NCBI RefSeq assembly: GCF_030823375.1
Contig: NZ_JAUSXB010000001.1
Location: 1,426,001 to 1,490,000, forward strand
Origin: Pseudarthrobacter siccitolerans
GTDB lineage: Bacteria > Actinomycetota > Actinomycetes > Actinomycetales > Micrococcaceae
Length of the DNA: 64,000 bases
Direction of reading: 5' to 3'
Shown here one piece after another: positions 51,410-61,048 of this stretch. The notes under the pieces were generated by a model. It was not told where the DNA came from, searched no databases, and was given only the letters and a program-made list of their open reading frames with translations. Every line of letters starts with the position of its first letter. The first letter of the stretch is position 1. The translations under genes were made by a program, and so were the position numbers.

Positions 51410-52933
51410 CTAGAAGAAGCCCAGCTTGTTTTCGTTGTAGCTGACCAGCAGGTTCTTGGTCTGCTGGTAGTGGTCCAGCATCATCGCGTGGTTCTCACGC
51501 CCGATGCCCGAGGACTTGTAGCCGCCAAAAGCAGCACCTGCCGGGTAGGCGTGGTAGTTGTTGACCCAGACGCGGCCGGCCTGGATCTCGCGGCCGGCGC
51601 GGTACGCCACGTTGCCGTTGCGGGACCAGACACCGGCGCCCAGGCCATACAGCGTGTCGTTCGCGAGGCCCATGGCGTCGGCGTAGTCACTGAACTTCGT
51701 GACTGCCACCACCGGGCCGAAAATCTCCTCCTGGAAGATCCGCATCTTGTTGTGGCCTTCGAACACCGTGGGCTGGACGTAGTAGCCGCCGGCCAGGTCA
51801 CCGGGAAGTTCGGCCCGGCCGCCGCCGGTGAGGACCTTGGCGCCCTCCTGCTTTCCAATGTCGATGTAGGAGAGGATCTTTTCCAGCTGGTCGTTCGATG
51901 CTTGCGCCCCCACCTGCGTTGCCGTATCCAGCGGGTTGCCCTGGATCATTTTTTCCACGCGGGCCACGGCGTCGGCCATAAAGGACTCGTAGATGTCCTC
52001 CTGCACCAGCGCGCGGGACGGGCAGGTGCAGACTTCGCCCTGGTTGAAGGCGAACAGGGCGAAGCCCTCCTGCGCCTTGTCGTAGAACGCGTCGTTGCTC
52101 TCGGCCACATCGTTGAAGAAGATGTTGGGGCTCTTGCCGCCCAGCTCAAGCGTGACCGGGATGAGGTTCTGGCTGGCGTACTGGCTGATGAGCCGCCCGG
52201 TGGTGGTCTCCCCGGTGAACGCGATCTTGCGGATGCGCGGGCTCGAGGCCAGCGGCTTGCCGGCCTCCACGCCGAAGCCGTTGACCACGTTCAGCACACC
52301 GGCGGGCAGCAGGTCGCCGATGAGTTCCATCAGGACCAGGATGGACGACGGTGTCTGCTCCGCCGGCTTGAGCACCACCGCGTTGCCGGCGGCGAGCGCG
52401 GGAGCGAGCTTCCACACGGCCATCAGGATGGGGAAGTTCCAGGGGATGATCTGGCCCACGACGCCGAGCGGCTCGTGGAAGTGGTAGGCGGTGGTGTCGT
52501 CGTCGAGCTGGGACAGCCGGCCCTCCTGCGCCCGGACAGCGGAGGCGAAGTACCGGAAGTGGTCGGCGGCGAGCGGCAGATCCGCGTTGAGGGTCTCGCG
52601 GATGGGCTTGCCGTTGTCCCAGGTTTCGGCCACGGCGAGCATCTCAAGGTTCTCGTCGATCCGGTCGGCGATCTTGTTCAGGATGGCGGCCCGCTCTGCC
52701 ACCGACGTCTTGCCCCACGACGGCGCGGCCTTGTGTGCGGCGTCCAGCGCCAGGTCGATGTCTTCGGCCGTGCCGCGGGCAACCTCGCAGAACGCCTTGC
52801 CGGTCACCGGCGTGATGTTCTCGAAGTACTGCCCCTTCACCGGGGCCACCCACTCCCCGCCGATCCAGTTCTCGTAACGGTCCTTGAACGTGACCTTCGA
52901 GCCCTCGGTTCCGGGCTGTGCGTAAACAGTCAT
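51410..52933 (-). CDS. NAD-dependent aldehyde dehydrogenase, ExaC/AldB type
   Basis: 507 residues. Oxidises acetaldehyde or related aldehydes from alcohols. Active-site Glu263 in [10 protein letters not shown] and Cys302 in [18 protein letters not shown] (164-168) and [10 protein letters not shown] near the end. AGGAG precedes ATG 52933. An AcoR-like regulator is upstream on the same strand, with a direct repeat in between. Confidence 0.93.
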   Translation of the reverse strand: MTVYAQPGTEGSKVTFKDRYENWIGGEWVAPVKGQYFENITPVTGKAFCEVARGTAEDIDLALDAAHKAAPSWGKTSVAERAAILNKIADRIDENLEMLAVAETWDNGKPIRETLNADLPLAADHFRYFASAVRAQEGRLSQLDDDTTAYHFHEPLGVVGQIIPWNFPILMAVWKLAPALAAGNAVVLKPAEQTPSSILVLMELIGDLLPAGVLNVVNGFGVEAGKPLASSPRIRKIAFTGETTTGRLISQYASQNLIPVTLELGGKSPNIFFNDVAESNDAFYDKAQEGFALFAFNQGEVCTCPSRALVQEDIYESFMADAVARVEKMIQGNPLDTATQVGAQASNDQLEKILSYIDIGKQEGAKVLTGGGRAELPGDLAGGYYVQPTVFEGHNKMRIFQEEIFGPVVAVTKFSDYADAMGLANDTLYGLGAGVWSRNGNVAYRAGREIQAGRVWVNNYHAYPAGAAFGGYKSSGIGRENHAMMLDHYQQTKNLLVSYNENKLGFF

Positions 52934-53006
52934 TGCTAGCTCCTTTGCTGTGCAGAGGGCGGCGCTTGCTGCTGGCCGCCGCCGTTGGAGCAAGCGTAGG
53001 AGTGCG

Positions 53007-53026
53007 CAGGTTGCAGCCAGGTTGCA
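53007..53026. promoter_or_regulatory. Direct repeat upstream of aldehyde dehydrogenase
   Basis: Two copies of CAGGTTGCA begin at 53007 and 53018, i.e. 11 bp apart, placing them on the same face of the helix. Candidate activator-binding site 74-93 bp upstream of the ALDH start. Confidence 0.4.
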
Positions 53027-53088
53027 CGGCCGCTGTGTGGTCAAGGGCCAACCACCGGAGGTACAGGCCCAACACCGGAGGCGGTGCC

Positions 53089-54429
53089 CTAGGCGTGCAG
53101 TTCGGCTTCCAGCCGTTCCAGATCTGCGACGACGGCGGCCCGCTTGGGTGAGCGGGCCGGCAGGAGGCGGAGGGCGGCGCGCCGGACCCCGACGTCGTCT
53201 GTTGCCTCGGGAAGTTCGGCGTACTTCAGCAGCGACTCGGCGCTGCCATCGGTCAGGACTGCCTCGCGCAGCAGCAGCGAGGCCTTGTTCCGCAGCTCCA
53301 CGATGCCGGGGGCTTCGGACCGCGGGAGGACGGCACCCCGGTAGATTTCCAGGGCGATGCGGTGCGCGCCGCGCTGCAGGCAGCTCAGCACCTGGCCGCA
53401 GTCCGGCACCACATCCACGGGCAGCCGGTAGGGCCGCGAGCCTGGAACGGCGTCCGGGTTGAGCTGCTGCAGGACCTTGCGCAGCCGGACCATTTCGGCG
53501 CGGAGCGTGATGGCGGAGCCGTCCCCGGGGTAGAGCAGGAGGCTCAGTTCTTCCGCGCTGAGCCCGGCAGGGTGGGTGCTGAGCAGTGCAAGGATTTCGC
53601 TGTGCCGGGCGGACAACACAACGGTCTTGCCGTCCAGGCTGAGCAAAGCCTGGTCGCGGCCCAGCAGCTGCAAGCTGTTCCGGTAGAGGCTGCCTTCCTT
53701 GGCGCCCGCCCCCGGCGCGCGGGAAGCGGTGGCCGTGGCCCGGCGTCGTGATGACCCGCGGGCCAGCTCCGCGGCCAACTGGAGGCGCTCGACACGCAGC
53801 TGCGCCTGGGCGGCCGCCACGGTTGCCTCCACGAGGGACAGGGTGTGGGGCGCCACCGCGGTGGCCGTGCCCGTGATGTCCACGACGCCGAGCACCGCGC
53901 CGGAATCGGGGTCGTGGAAGGGCACGGCAGTGCAGCTCCAGGCGTGCACGGCCCGCTGATAGTGCTCCGCGCCGGCAATCTGGATCCCCCGGCCCAAGGC
54001 AAGAGCGGTTCCCGGAGCGCTGGTGCCCACAGTCGCCTCGGACCAGTCTGCGCCTGCAACAAACATCATGCCCTCCGCGCGGCGCTGCAAGGCGGGATCA
54101 CCCTCCACCCAGAGCAGCCGGCCCACTTCATCACCCACTGCCACCAGCAGTCCGCTGTCGTGGCTGGGCTGGACCAGGAGCTTGTTGATGACGGGCATGA
54201 TGGCGGCCAGCGGGTGCTGGCTGCGGTAGTCCTCCAGCTCATCCCGGTCCAGCGCCAGCGGGGCGGCAGGCCTGTCCGGGTTCGCCTTGAAGCCGGCCGA
54301 ACGCTGCCACGACTCTCGGATCAGGCTCCGGAGGTTGCCGGGAGCATCCGCAAGGGCGCCGCCGTCGAGCTGCTCATGGGCGGCCAAGGCGCCGCGCTGC
54401 AGCGGTTCCGGCTGAATCAGGTTCTTCAT
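53089..54429 (-). CDS. AcoR-like GAF-domain transcriptional regulator
   Basis: 446 residues. A N-terminal sensor region with [15 protein letters not shown], a GAF-like domain (about 80-205: [56 protein letters not shown]), and a C-terminal region resembling an OmpR/SARP-type winged helix ([29 protein letters not shown]) rather than the sigma-54 AAA domain of classic AcoR. It probably regulates the adjacent aldehyde dehydrogenase. ATG 54429. Confidence 0.85.
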   Translation of the reverse strand: MKNLIQPEPLQRGALAAHEQLDGGALADAPGNLRSLIRESWQRSAGFKANPDRPAAPLALDRDELEDYRSQHPLAAIMPVINKLLVQPSHDSGLLVAVGDEVGRLLWVEGDPALQRRAEGMMFVAGADWSEATVGTSAPGTALALGRGIQIAGAEHYQRAVHAWSCTAVPFHDPDSGAVLGVVDITGTATAVAPHTLSLVEATVAAAQAQLRVERLQLAAELARGSSRRRATATASRAPGAGAKEGSLYRNSLQLLGRDQALLSLDGKTVVLSARHSEILALLSTHPAGLSAEELSLLLYPGDGSAITLRAEMVRLRKVLQQLNPDAVPGSRPYRLPVDVVPDCGQVLSCLQRGAHRIALEIYRGAVLPRSEAPGIVELRNKASLLLREAVLTDGSAESLLKYAELPEATDDVGVRRAALRLLPARSPKRAAVVADLERLEAELHA

Positions 54430-54513
54430 CGAACTCCTGTGCTGCCTGAAGGCACGGCGTCATAATGCCGGCCTGGGGGTGGTCGCCATTGTAACGCGGC
54501 CTCCCTCCCCCAC

Positions 54514-55956
54514 CTAGCTGCGGGAGATCCGGATCATGTCCTCGCGCGGGACCACCTTGATCCGTTCCCGCACTACGTGATCCAAGCCGTCGGGGCCGGT
54601 CCAGGCTGCGCCGAGGCCGGCTTCGTGGGCGTCGAGCTTGTTCCAGCCTTCCCAGGTGGTGTATTCGATGCCGCGTTCTTCGAGCAGGTCAATGATGGCC
54701 TGCGGGTCAGGGTTCCGGGCGGGCGGCAAGGTGAGCCGGTCCTCGAGCAGGAAGCCGATGGTCTCCAGGGCGTCCCCCTTGGTGTGGCCGATGAGGCCCA
54801 CCGGGCCGCGTTTGATCCAGCCGGTGGCGTAGATCCCGGGCACCGGGTTGCCTTCGGCGTCCAGCACGCGCCCGCCCTCGTTGGGAATGACACCGCGCTT
54901 CGCGTCGTACTCCAGCTCGTCAAGCGCCGAGCCGTGGTAGCCGATGGCGCGGTACACGGCCTGCACGGGGTACTCGATGAACTCCCCCGTGCCCTTGGCG
55001 TTGCCGGTGCCGTCCAGCTGCATGCGTTCAAACTTGATCCCGCCCACTTTGCCCGTGCCGCTTTCCCCGCCGTCGGCAAGTATTTCCACGGGGCTGTGCA
55101 GGAAGTGCAGGTGCAGCCGGCGGGAGGACGGGTTATCGGACTCGGTGTGCTCTTCCACCAGCCAGTTCGTGAGCGTGTTCACCATGGTCTTGATCTGGTT
55201 GTTGCTGCGGATGGCGTCGTCCGAGGCTTCATCGAATTCGAAGTCCTCGGGGTACAGCACGATGTCTACGTCGTTCATGTGGCTGAGCTCCCGGAGCTCC
55301 AGCGGGGTGAACTTGACCTGGGCGGGGCCGCGGCGCCCGAAGACGTGCACGTCCGTGACGGGCGAGGCCTTCAAACCCCGGTAGACGTTGTCCGGGATCT
55401 CGGTGGTGAGCAGCTCCTCCGGGTGCTTGACCAGCATGCGGGCAACGTCCAGCGCCACGTTCCCGTTGCCGATCACGGCGATTTCCTTCGCCTCCAGCGG
55501 CCATTCCCGCGGCACGTCCGGGTGCCCGTCGTACCAGGAAACAAAATCAGCGCCGCCGAAGGAGCCCTGCAGGTCGATGCCCGGGATCGCCAGGTCGGCG
55601 TCCTTGACGGCGCCGGTGGAGAAGATCACTGCGTCATAGAAGGCACGGAAATCGTGGAGGGTGAGGTCCCTGCCGTAGGTGACGTTGCCCAGGAACCGGA
55701 TGTCGCCGCGGTCCAGGACCTTGTGCAGCGCGTTGACGATGCCCTTGATCCGCGGGTGGTCCGGGGCCACGCCGTACCGGATCAGCCCGTAGGGCGCCGG
55801 GTAGGCCTCAAAGAGGTCGATGCTGACCTCAAAGTCGCCGTCCTTCACGCCGCTGGACTTGGTGAGGATGTCCGCAGCGTAGACTCCCGCCGGCCCTGCG
55901 CCCACGATGGCTACCCGGAGCGGACGTGATGGGGTGGTTTCGCCGTGGTTGGACAC
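54514..55956 (-). CDS. Ferredoxin-NADP+ reductase, FprA/adrenodoxin-reductase type
   Basis: 480 residues. FAD motif VAIVGAGPAGVYAA (15-28), GLIRYGVAPDHPRIKG, NADP motif VIGNGNVALDVARML and RRGPAQVKFT with the C-terminal GWIKRGPVGLIGHTKGDA. Transfers electrons between NADPH and ferredoxins. GTG 55956 has AAGGG 7 bases upstream. Confidence 0.93.
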   Translation of the reverse strand: MSNHGETTPSRPLRVAIVGAGPAGVYAADILTKSSGVKDGDFEVSIDLFEAYPAPYGLIRYGVAPDHPRIKGIVNALHKVLDRGDIRFLGNVTYGRDLTLHDFRAFYDAVIFSTGAVKDADLAIPGIDLQGSFGGADFVSWYDGHPDVPREWPLEAKEIAVIGNGNVALDVARMLVKHPEELLTTEIPDNVYRGLKASPVTDVHVFGRRGPAQVKFTPLELRELSHMNDVDIVLYPEDFEFDEASDDAIRSNNQIKTMVNTLTNWLVEEHTESDNPSSRRLHLHFLHSPVEILADGGESGTGKVGGIKFERMQLDGTGNAKGTGEFIEYPVQAVYRAIGYHGSALDELEYDAKRGVIPNEGGRVLDAEGNPVPGIYATGWIKRGPVGLIGHTKGDALETIGFLLEDRLTLPPARNPDPQAIIDLLEERGIEYTTWEGWNKLDAHEAGLGAAWTGPDGLDHVVRERIKVVPREDMIRISRS

Positions 55957-56056
55957 TCGGAGCCCTTCTAACCGATGAGGATGCGCGGTAAGAGCAGCGC
56001 ACAGTCACTTATTCTAATTGGCCGCCGCTGCAAGGCTTCGCCTCGGGAAGCAGGCC

Positions 56057-57055
56057 TCACCCGCTTTTGGCCAGCGGGACCACGTTGCCTTCACGGTAGA
56101 GCAGCGCGCGGAGTTCGGCCTCGGCCGAGTCCGGCCGCTTGGGATCGATGGTTTCGCCCTCGTGGTAGTGGTCCAGGACGCGGGGGTCCACATAGCTTTT
56201 GCGGGCGATCGAGGGCGTGTTCCCCAGCACCTCGGCGGCGTCATACATCGCCCGGCTGATGGCCCTCTTCCGCTTCGCGGCCGTTCGCTGGGGGCCGGTC
56301 CTGGCCAGGCTCGCTGCCGCCGCCACCGTACCCCGCAGGGTCCGGAAGTCCTTGGCCGTAAAGTCCGAGCCGGTCCGCTCCTTCACGTAGGCGTTGATGT
56401 CCGCGCTGGTAACGGGCCGCCACTGCCGGCCGTCCTTGTACGCCAGAAGCCGGGCGTTGGGGCCCCGCCGCTTGAGCAGGCGCAGCAGGGCGGCAAGGTC
56501 GGGGTCGCGGATTTCCGACTCCCAGTCCTTGCCGCTCTTGGCGGGGAAGCGCAGGTGGATGCGGTCCTTGCGCACCTGGACGTGGGCGCAGAGGAGGGTG
56601 GCCAGGCCGCGGCTGCCGTTTTCGTTGGTGTACCGCTCGGACCCCACGCGCAGCGAGCCGCTGTCCAGCATCCGGAAGGCCGCAGCGAGGACGCGTTCGC
56701 GCGAGAAACCTTCGCCGCGCAGGTCCATAGTCACCCGGCGGCGGGCCGCCGGCAGCGATTCGGCCAACTGAAGGGCGCGGTCGAATTTCACCCGGTCTTT
56801 CCGCTCCCGCCATTCCGGGTGGTAGATATACTGCCGCCGGCCCACTGCGTCCACGCCGGTGGCCTGGATATGCCCGTTCTCGAAGGGGGCAATCCAGACG
56901 TCCGTCCATGCCGGCGGTATTCCGATACTTTCCAGCCGCTCACGGACGGGACCCGGGGGCAGGGTGGAGCCGTCCAGGTCCCGGTAACTGAAACCCTTGC
57001 CCGCTGCCACCCGGCGGTAGCCGCGCCCCGAAGCGTTGCTGCGCCGGAGCCTCAT
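56057..57055 (-). CDS. Type IB DNA topoisomerase
   Basis: 332 residues. Poxvirus-like bacterial topoisomerase IB: basic N-terminus, YIYHPEWRERKDRVKFDRA (shown in part), LLCAHVQVRKDRIHLRFPAKSGK with core Lys, DFRTLRGTV, and the nucleophile Tyr288 in ARKSYVDPRVL. Relaxes supercoils by a 3'-phosphotyrosyl intermediate. Patchily distributed in actinobacteria. ATG 57055. Confidence 0.92.
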   Translation of the reverse strand: MRLRRSNASGRGYRRVAAGKGFSYRDLDGSTLPPGPVRERLESIGIPPAWTDVWIAPFENGHIQATGVDAVGRRQYIYHPEWRERKDRVKFDRALQLAESLPAARRRVTMDLRGEGFSRERVLAAAFRMLDSGSLRVGSERYTNENGSRGLATLLCAHVQVRKDRIHLRFPAKSGKDWESEIRDPDLAALLRLLKRRGPNARLLAYKDGRQWRPVTSADINAYVKERTGSDFTAKDFRTLRGTVAAAASLARTGPQRTAAKRKRAISRAMYDAAEVLGNTPSIARKSYVDPRVLDHYHEGETIDPKRPDSAEAELRALLYREGNVVPLAKSG

Positions 57056-57139
57056 GGGGTGGTCTCCAGCCGGTCGGCATTTGTCATAAAAGCAAGCCTA
57101 CTGACTATTTGCCGGAATACCTGCCCCGGAAGTGATGTT

Positions 57140-58207
57140 ATGGATGTCGTGCCCTCTCCCGATGGATCCTTCTCCCCCGCCCGTGTTCCCGCTCCGTCCG
57201 CGCCAGGACCGGCAATGTCCGCGCAGCCGGTGCCGCCAGGTCCGGCAGGAAGTACCAAAGGGGCGTCGCCCAAGGCCGTGGACAAGGAGACGACGGCGGG
57301 AATCCTCTTTGGCATCGGCGCCTACGGGCTGTGGGGGCTGCTCCCGCTGTACTTCTTTGTGCTGATGCCGGCGGGCGCCGTCGAAATCGTGGCCAACCGC
57401 GTGGTGTGGTCACTGCTGTTCTGCGCGCTCCTCATCACGGTGACCCGCTCATGGGCCGCCCTGGGGCGGGCTTTGCGGAATCGCACCGTGTTCGGCTCGC
57501 TGGCCGTGGCCGCCTTCCTGATCGCCATCAACTGGCTGACCTACACCTACGCAGTAACTACCGGCCAGGCCGTGGAGGCCTCACTGGGCTACTTCATCAA
57601 CCCCCTGGTCTCCGTCCTGCTGGGCGTCCTGGTGCTGAAGGAAAAACTGCGCCCGCTGCAGTGGGCGGCCGTGGCCATCGGCTTCATCGCGGTGGGAGTA
57701 CTCACGTATTCCTATGGCAAGCTCCCGTGGATTGCGTTGACGCTGGCCATCAGCTTTGGCCTGTACGGCTTCGTCAAGAAACGCGTTGGGCCCAAGGTGG
57801 ATGCCGCCACCAGCCTCAGCGTGGAAACCATGGTTCTTGCACCGTTCGCTGCCACCACCATGATCTACCTGGCCGCCTCAGGAACCGCCACCCTCACCAC
57901 GCAGGGCCCAGGCCACTTCTGGCTGCTGCTGGCTTCCGGTGTGATCACGGCCGTGCCGCTGCTGTTCTTCGGGGCCTCGGCCCGCAGGCTCCCCATGACC
58001 ACCATCGGGTTGCTCCAGTACTTCGCACCGCTGCTGCAGTTCATCCTGGCGCTGCTGGTGTTCAAGGAAGCGATGACCCTGGACCGCTGGATCGGGTTTG
58101 GCGTGGTGTGGCTGGCATTGCTGGTCCTGACCGTGGACATGCTGCGCACCGCGCGGAAGACTTCGGTGGCCCGGCGGAGGACCGACGCCTCCCTGAAATC
58201 GTCCTGA
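57140..58207 (+). CDS. rarD: RarD/EamA family transporter
   Basis: 355 residues with about 10 spans. TAGILFGIGAYGLWGLLPLYFF (near 52-72) and INWLTYTYAVTTGQAVEASLGYFINPL are the RarD signature blocks. The N-terminal 50 residues form a Pro/Ala-rich extension, so ATG 57215 is an alternative start. Chloramphenicol-resistance-like permease with unknown substrate. Confidence 0.88.
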   Translation: MDVVPSPDGSFSPARVPAPSAPGPAMSAQPVPPGPAGSTKGASPKAVDKETTAGILFGIGAYGLWGLLPLYFFVLMPAGAVEIVANRVVWSLLFCALLITVTRSWAALGRALRNRTVFGSLAVAAFLIAINWLTYTYAVTTGQAVEASLGYFINPLVSVLLGVLVLKEKLRPLQWAAVAIGFIAVGVLTYSYGKLPWIALTLAISFGLYGFVKKRVGPKVDAATSLSVETMVLAPFAATTMIYLAASGTATLTTQGPGHFWLLLASGVITAVPLLFFGASARRLPMTTIGLLQYFAPLLQFILALLVFKEAMTLDRWIGFGVVWLALLVLTVDMLRTARKTSVARRRTDASLKSS

Positions 58208-58246
58208 CCCCTGTTGCCGGGAACCCCGGTGGAGTAGGTTGCTCGG

Positions 58247-59500
58247 ATGGAGGACTCATATCAGGTCATCGTCATCGGGGCCGGATTCGCCGGCATCGCC
58301 GCCGCCAGGGAGCTTGGCCGCAAGGGCGTTCGCGTACTGCTGATCGATTCGAACAACTACCACCAGTTCCAGCCCCTGCTGTACCAGGTGGCCACCTCGC
58401 AGATCGGTGTCTCGGCCATTGCCCGGCCCATCCGGTCGGTCTTCCGGCGGCACAGGAACGTGCGCGTCCTGACGGCGGAAGTGGCCGCCATCGACGCCGA
58501 AAACCACACCGTCACCACCGCCGGGGGCGACATGTTCCGGGCCCGGATCCTCGTCCTCGCCGTCGGCGCCGTACCCAACTTCTTTAATACTCCCGGCGCC
58601 GAGGAGAACGCCTTCCCGCTGTATTCGGTCACGGACGCCACCAGGCTCGGCACCAGCGTGACCCGGCTGCTGGACCGGGCTGACCGGGAGCCGGGCGCCA
58701 TGGTGGATATGGTCGTGGTGGGCGGCGGGCCAACCGGCGTGGAGACTGCCGGCGCCCTGGCGGAAAACATCAAATTCGTGGTGACCAAGTACTTCTCCCC
58801 CGAACTCGCCGCCCGGTGCCGCGTGCACCTGGTGGACATGGTGCCGAACGTCCTGGCCATGTTTTCGTCAAAGTCGCAGGAGTACACCCGCAAACGCCTT
58901 TCCAGGATCGGCGTCCAGCTGCACATGGGAGTGGGCGTTACCGAGGTCCGGGCCGACGGCGTGACGCTGGCCGACGGGACGGACATCCCGGGCGGAATCG
59001 TCGTCTGGGCCGGCGGCCTTGAAGGCGGTGACCTCCTGGCCGGCTCCGGCCTGCCGCAGGGGAAAGGTGGCCGGATCGACGTCCGGACGGACCTGACTGT
59101 TGCTGACGCGGAAGGAGTGTACGTCGTCGGCGATGCTGCCAACATCACCGATTCAACCGGGGCCAAACTGCCCCAGCTTGGCTCCGTGGCGCAGCAGGCC
59201 GGCAAGTGGGCTGCCCGCAACATCCACGCCGATCTCAACGGCGGTACCAGGCAGCCTTTCCATTACGTGGACAAGGGGTATATGGCGATGATTGGGCGGG
59301 GCGCCGCCGTGGCCGAACTCGGCCGCAAACGCGTCCAGCTCCAAGGTCCGCTGGCTTTTGTGTCCTGGCTCCTGGTGCACCTTGCGCTGCTGTCCGGATT
59401 CCAGCAGAAGGTCCGCGCCCTGTTCTCCTGGCTCAACGGGTACGTCCTGCACAGTCCGGCGCAGGTGGTCATCGGCGGGCCGGACAACGAGATCCGGTAA
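58247..59500 (+). CDS. ndh: Type II NADH:quinone oxidoreductase
   Basis: 417 residues. FAD motif VIVIGAGFAGIAAAREL, quinone-site-associated QPLLYQVAT, second Rossmann motif VVVGGGPTGVETAGALAE, VVGDAAN near 285 and a C-terminal hydrophobic amphipathic segment (about 370-405). Non-proton-pumping entry of NADH electrons into the respiratory chain at the inner membrane face. Confidence 0.93.
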   Translation: MEDSYQVIVIGAGFAGIAAARELGRKGVRVLLIDSNNYHQFQPLLYQVATSQIGVSAIARPIRSVFRRHRNVRVLTAEVAAIDAENHTVTTAGGDMFRARILVLAVGAVPNFFNTPGAEENAFPLYSVTDATRLGTSVTRLLDRADREPGAMVDMVVVGGGPTGVETAGALAENIKFVVTKYFSPELAARCRVHLVDMVPNVLAMFSSKSQEYTRKRLSRIGVQLHMGVGVTEVRADGVTLADGTDIPGGIVVWAGGLEGGDLLAGSGLPQGKGGRIDVRTDLTVADAEGVYVVGDAANITDSTGAKLPQLGSVAQQAGKWAARNIHADLNGGTRQPFHYVDKGYMAMIGRGAAVAELGRKRVQLQGPLAFVSWLLVHLALLSGFQQKVRALFSWLNGYVLHSPAQVVIGGPDNEIR

Positions 59501-59533
59501 GAGCGCCCAATAAGCACCGCGCCAGCCGTACTT

Positions 59534-59578
59534 AAACCCCTGTTGCCCCGGAACAGAAAGTTCCGGGGCAACAGGTTT
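59534..59578. terminator. Terminator between ndh and gabT
   Basis: 16-bp GC-rich stem (left arm 59539-59554, right arm 59560-59575) with AGAAA loop; AAA/TTT flanks the base, T-rich on the plus side. Confidence 0.9.
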
Positions 59579-59621
59579 GTTCGCGCCGTTGCGAGGGGGC
59601 GCTAACTCTGTGCGGACCGCG

Positions 59622-60992
59622 TTACGCGTTGGCCTTGATGGCCGCGGCCAGGACCTCCAGGCCGTCGTTCAGCAGTTCATCGGTGATGACCAGCGGCGGC
59701 AGGAGGCGGATCACGTTGCCGTAAGTGCCGCAGGTGAGGATGATGACGCCTTCCTTCAGGCAGGCGGCAGCAACAGCCTTAGTCAGCTCCGGGTTGGGTT
59801 CCTTGGACCCTGCCTGGACGAGTTCGATGGCCAGCATGGCGCCGCGGCCGCGGACGTCGCCGACCACGGCAGAACCTGCACCGGCCAGCTCGCTCTGCAG
59901 TTCGCGGAGCCGGGCGGTGGCGAGGGATTCGATGTGGCGGGCACGGCCGTTGAGGTCGTATTCCTCCATGGATCCGATGGAGGCCAGTGCGGCGGCGCAG
60001 GCTACCGGGTTGCCGCCGTAGGTACCGCCCAGGCCGCCCGGGTGGACGGCGTCGAGCAGTTCTGCCCGGCCGGTGATGGCGGACAGCGGCATGCCGCCGG
60101 CGATCCCCTTGGCCATGGTCAGAATGTCCGGGATAACGCCTTCGTGGTTGACGGCGAACCATTCGCCGGTGCGGCAGAAACCGGACTGGACCTCATCGGC
60201 GATGAAGACGATGCCTTTTTCCTTGGCCCAGTCGGCGAGCGCCGGCAGGAAGCCCTCGGCCGGGACGATGAAGCCGCCCTCGCCCTGGATGGGCTCGATG
60301 ATGATCGCGGCCACCTGGTCGCCGCCGATCTGCTTCTCGATCATGGTGATCGCCCGCTTGGCTGCCTCGGCACCGGTGATTTCCGGGTTTTCCTCGCGGA
60401 ACGGGTAGCTCATGGGCATACGGTAGACCTCGGGCGCGAACGGGCCGAAGTTGGTCTTGTACGGCATTGCCTTGGCGGTGAGTGCCATGGTGAGGTTGGT
60501 GCGGCCGTGGTAGGCGTGGTCGAAGGCGACGACGGCGTCACGCCCGGTGGCCAGGCGGGCCACCTTTACCGCGTTTTCCACTGCCTCCGCGCCCGAGTTG
60601 AAGAGCACGGTGCGCTTCTCGTGGTCCCCCGGGGTGAGGCGGTTCAACTGCTCGGCGACAGCCACGTAACCTTCGTACGGGGTGACCATAAAACAGGTGT
60701 GCGTGAAGTGCTCCACGGCTTCCTTCACGGCCCCGACGACGGCGGGATCGGATGCGCCTACGCTGGTCACGGCGATGCCTGAGCCCAGGTCGATAAAGGA
60801 GTTGCCGTCCACGTCGTGGATGATGCCGCCGTCGGCGTCCGCGACATAAACAGGGACGGTGGAGGCGACGCCGGCAGCAACTACGGCTTTCCGGCGCTCG
60901 GTCAGGGCGACGGACTTCGGACCCGGGAAGTCGGCCTGGACGCGGCGCTTCTGCTCCAGGCGGAAGGTGATGTCTGATGCGGTGGTGGTCAT
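59622..60992 (-). CDS. gabT: 4-aminobutyrate transaminase
   Basis: 456 residues. PLP lysine Lys295 in LTMAKGIAGG, FNSGAEAVENAVKVAR at 131-146, DEVQSGFCRTG and EPIQGEGGFIVP are class-III aminotransferase markers of GabT. Converts GABA plus 2-oxoglutarate to succinate semialdehyde plus glutamate. Downstream of the aminobutyraldehyde dehydrogenase by about 56 bp and in the same operon. Confidence 0.93.
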   Translation of the reverse strand: MTTTASDITFRLEQKRRVQADFPGPKSVALTERRKAVVAAGVASTVPVYVADADGGIIHDVDGNSFIDLGSGIAVTSVGASDPAVVGAVKEAVEHFTHTCFMVTPYEGYVAVAEQLNRLTPGDHEKRTVLFNSGAEAVENAVKVARLATGRDAVVAFDHAYHGRTNLTMALTAKAMPYKTNFGPFAPEVYRMPMSYPFREENPEITGAEAAKRAITMIEKQIGGDQVAAIIIEPIQGEGGFIVPAEGFLPALADWAKEKGIVFIADEVQSGFCRTGEWFAVNHEGVIPDILTMAKGIAGGMPLSAITGRAELLDAVHPGGLGGTYGGNPVACAAALASIGSMEEYDLNGRARHIESLATARLRELQSELAGAGSAVVGDVRGRGAMLAIELVQAGSKEPNPELTKAVAAACLKEGVIILTCGTYGNVIRLLPPLVITDELLNDGLEVLAAAIKANA

Positions 60993-61048
60993 GGGAAACC
61001 TTTCAGGAATGGCGGGGAAGTGTTGGGGCGTGTTGCTGTGGCGGGGCG

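Noticed and set aside
50873..52939. Long plus-strand frame of about 688 residues opposite the aldehyde dehydrogenase
   Set aside because: It covers the DUF779 and aldehyde dehydrogenase genes in antisense; no recognisable domains.
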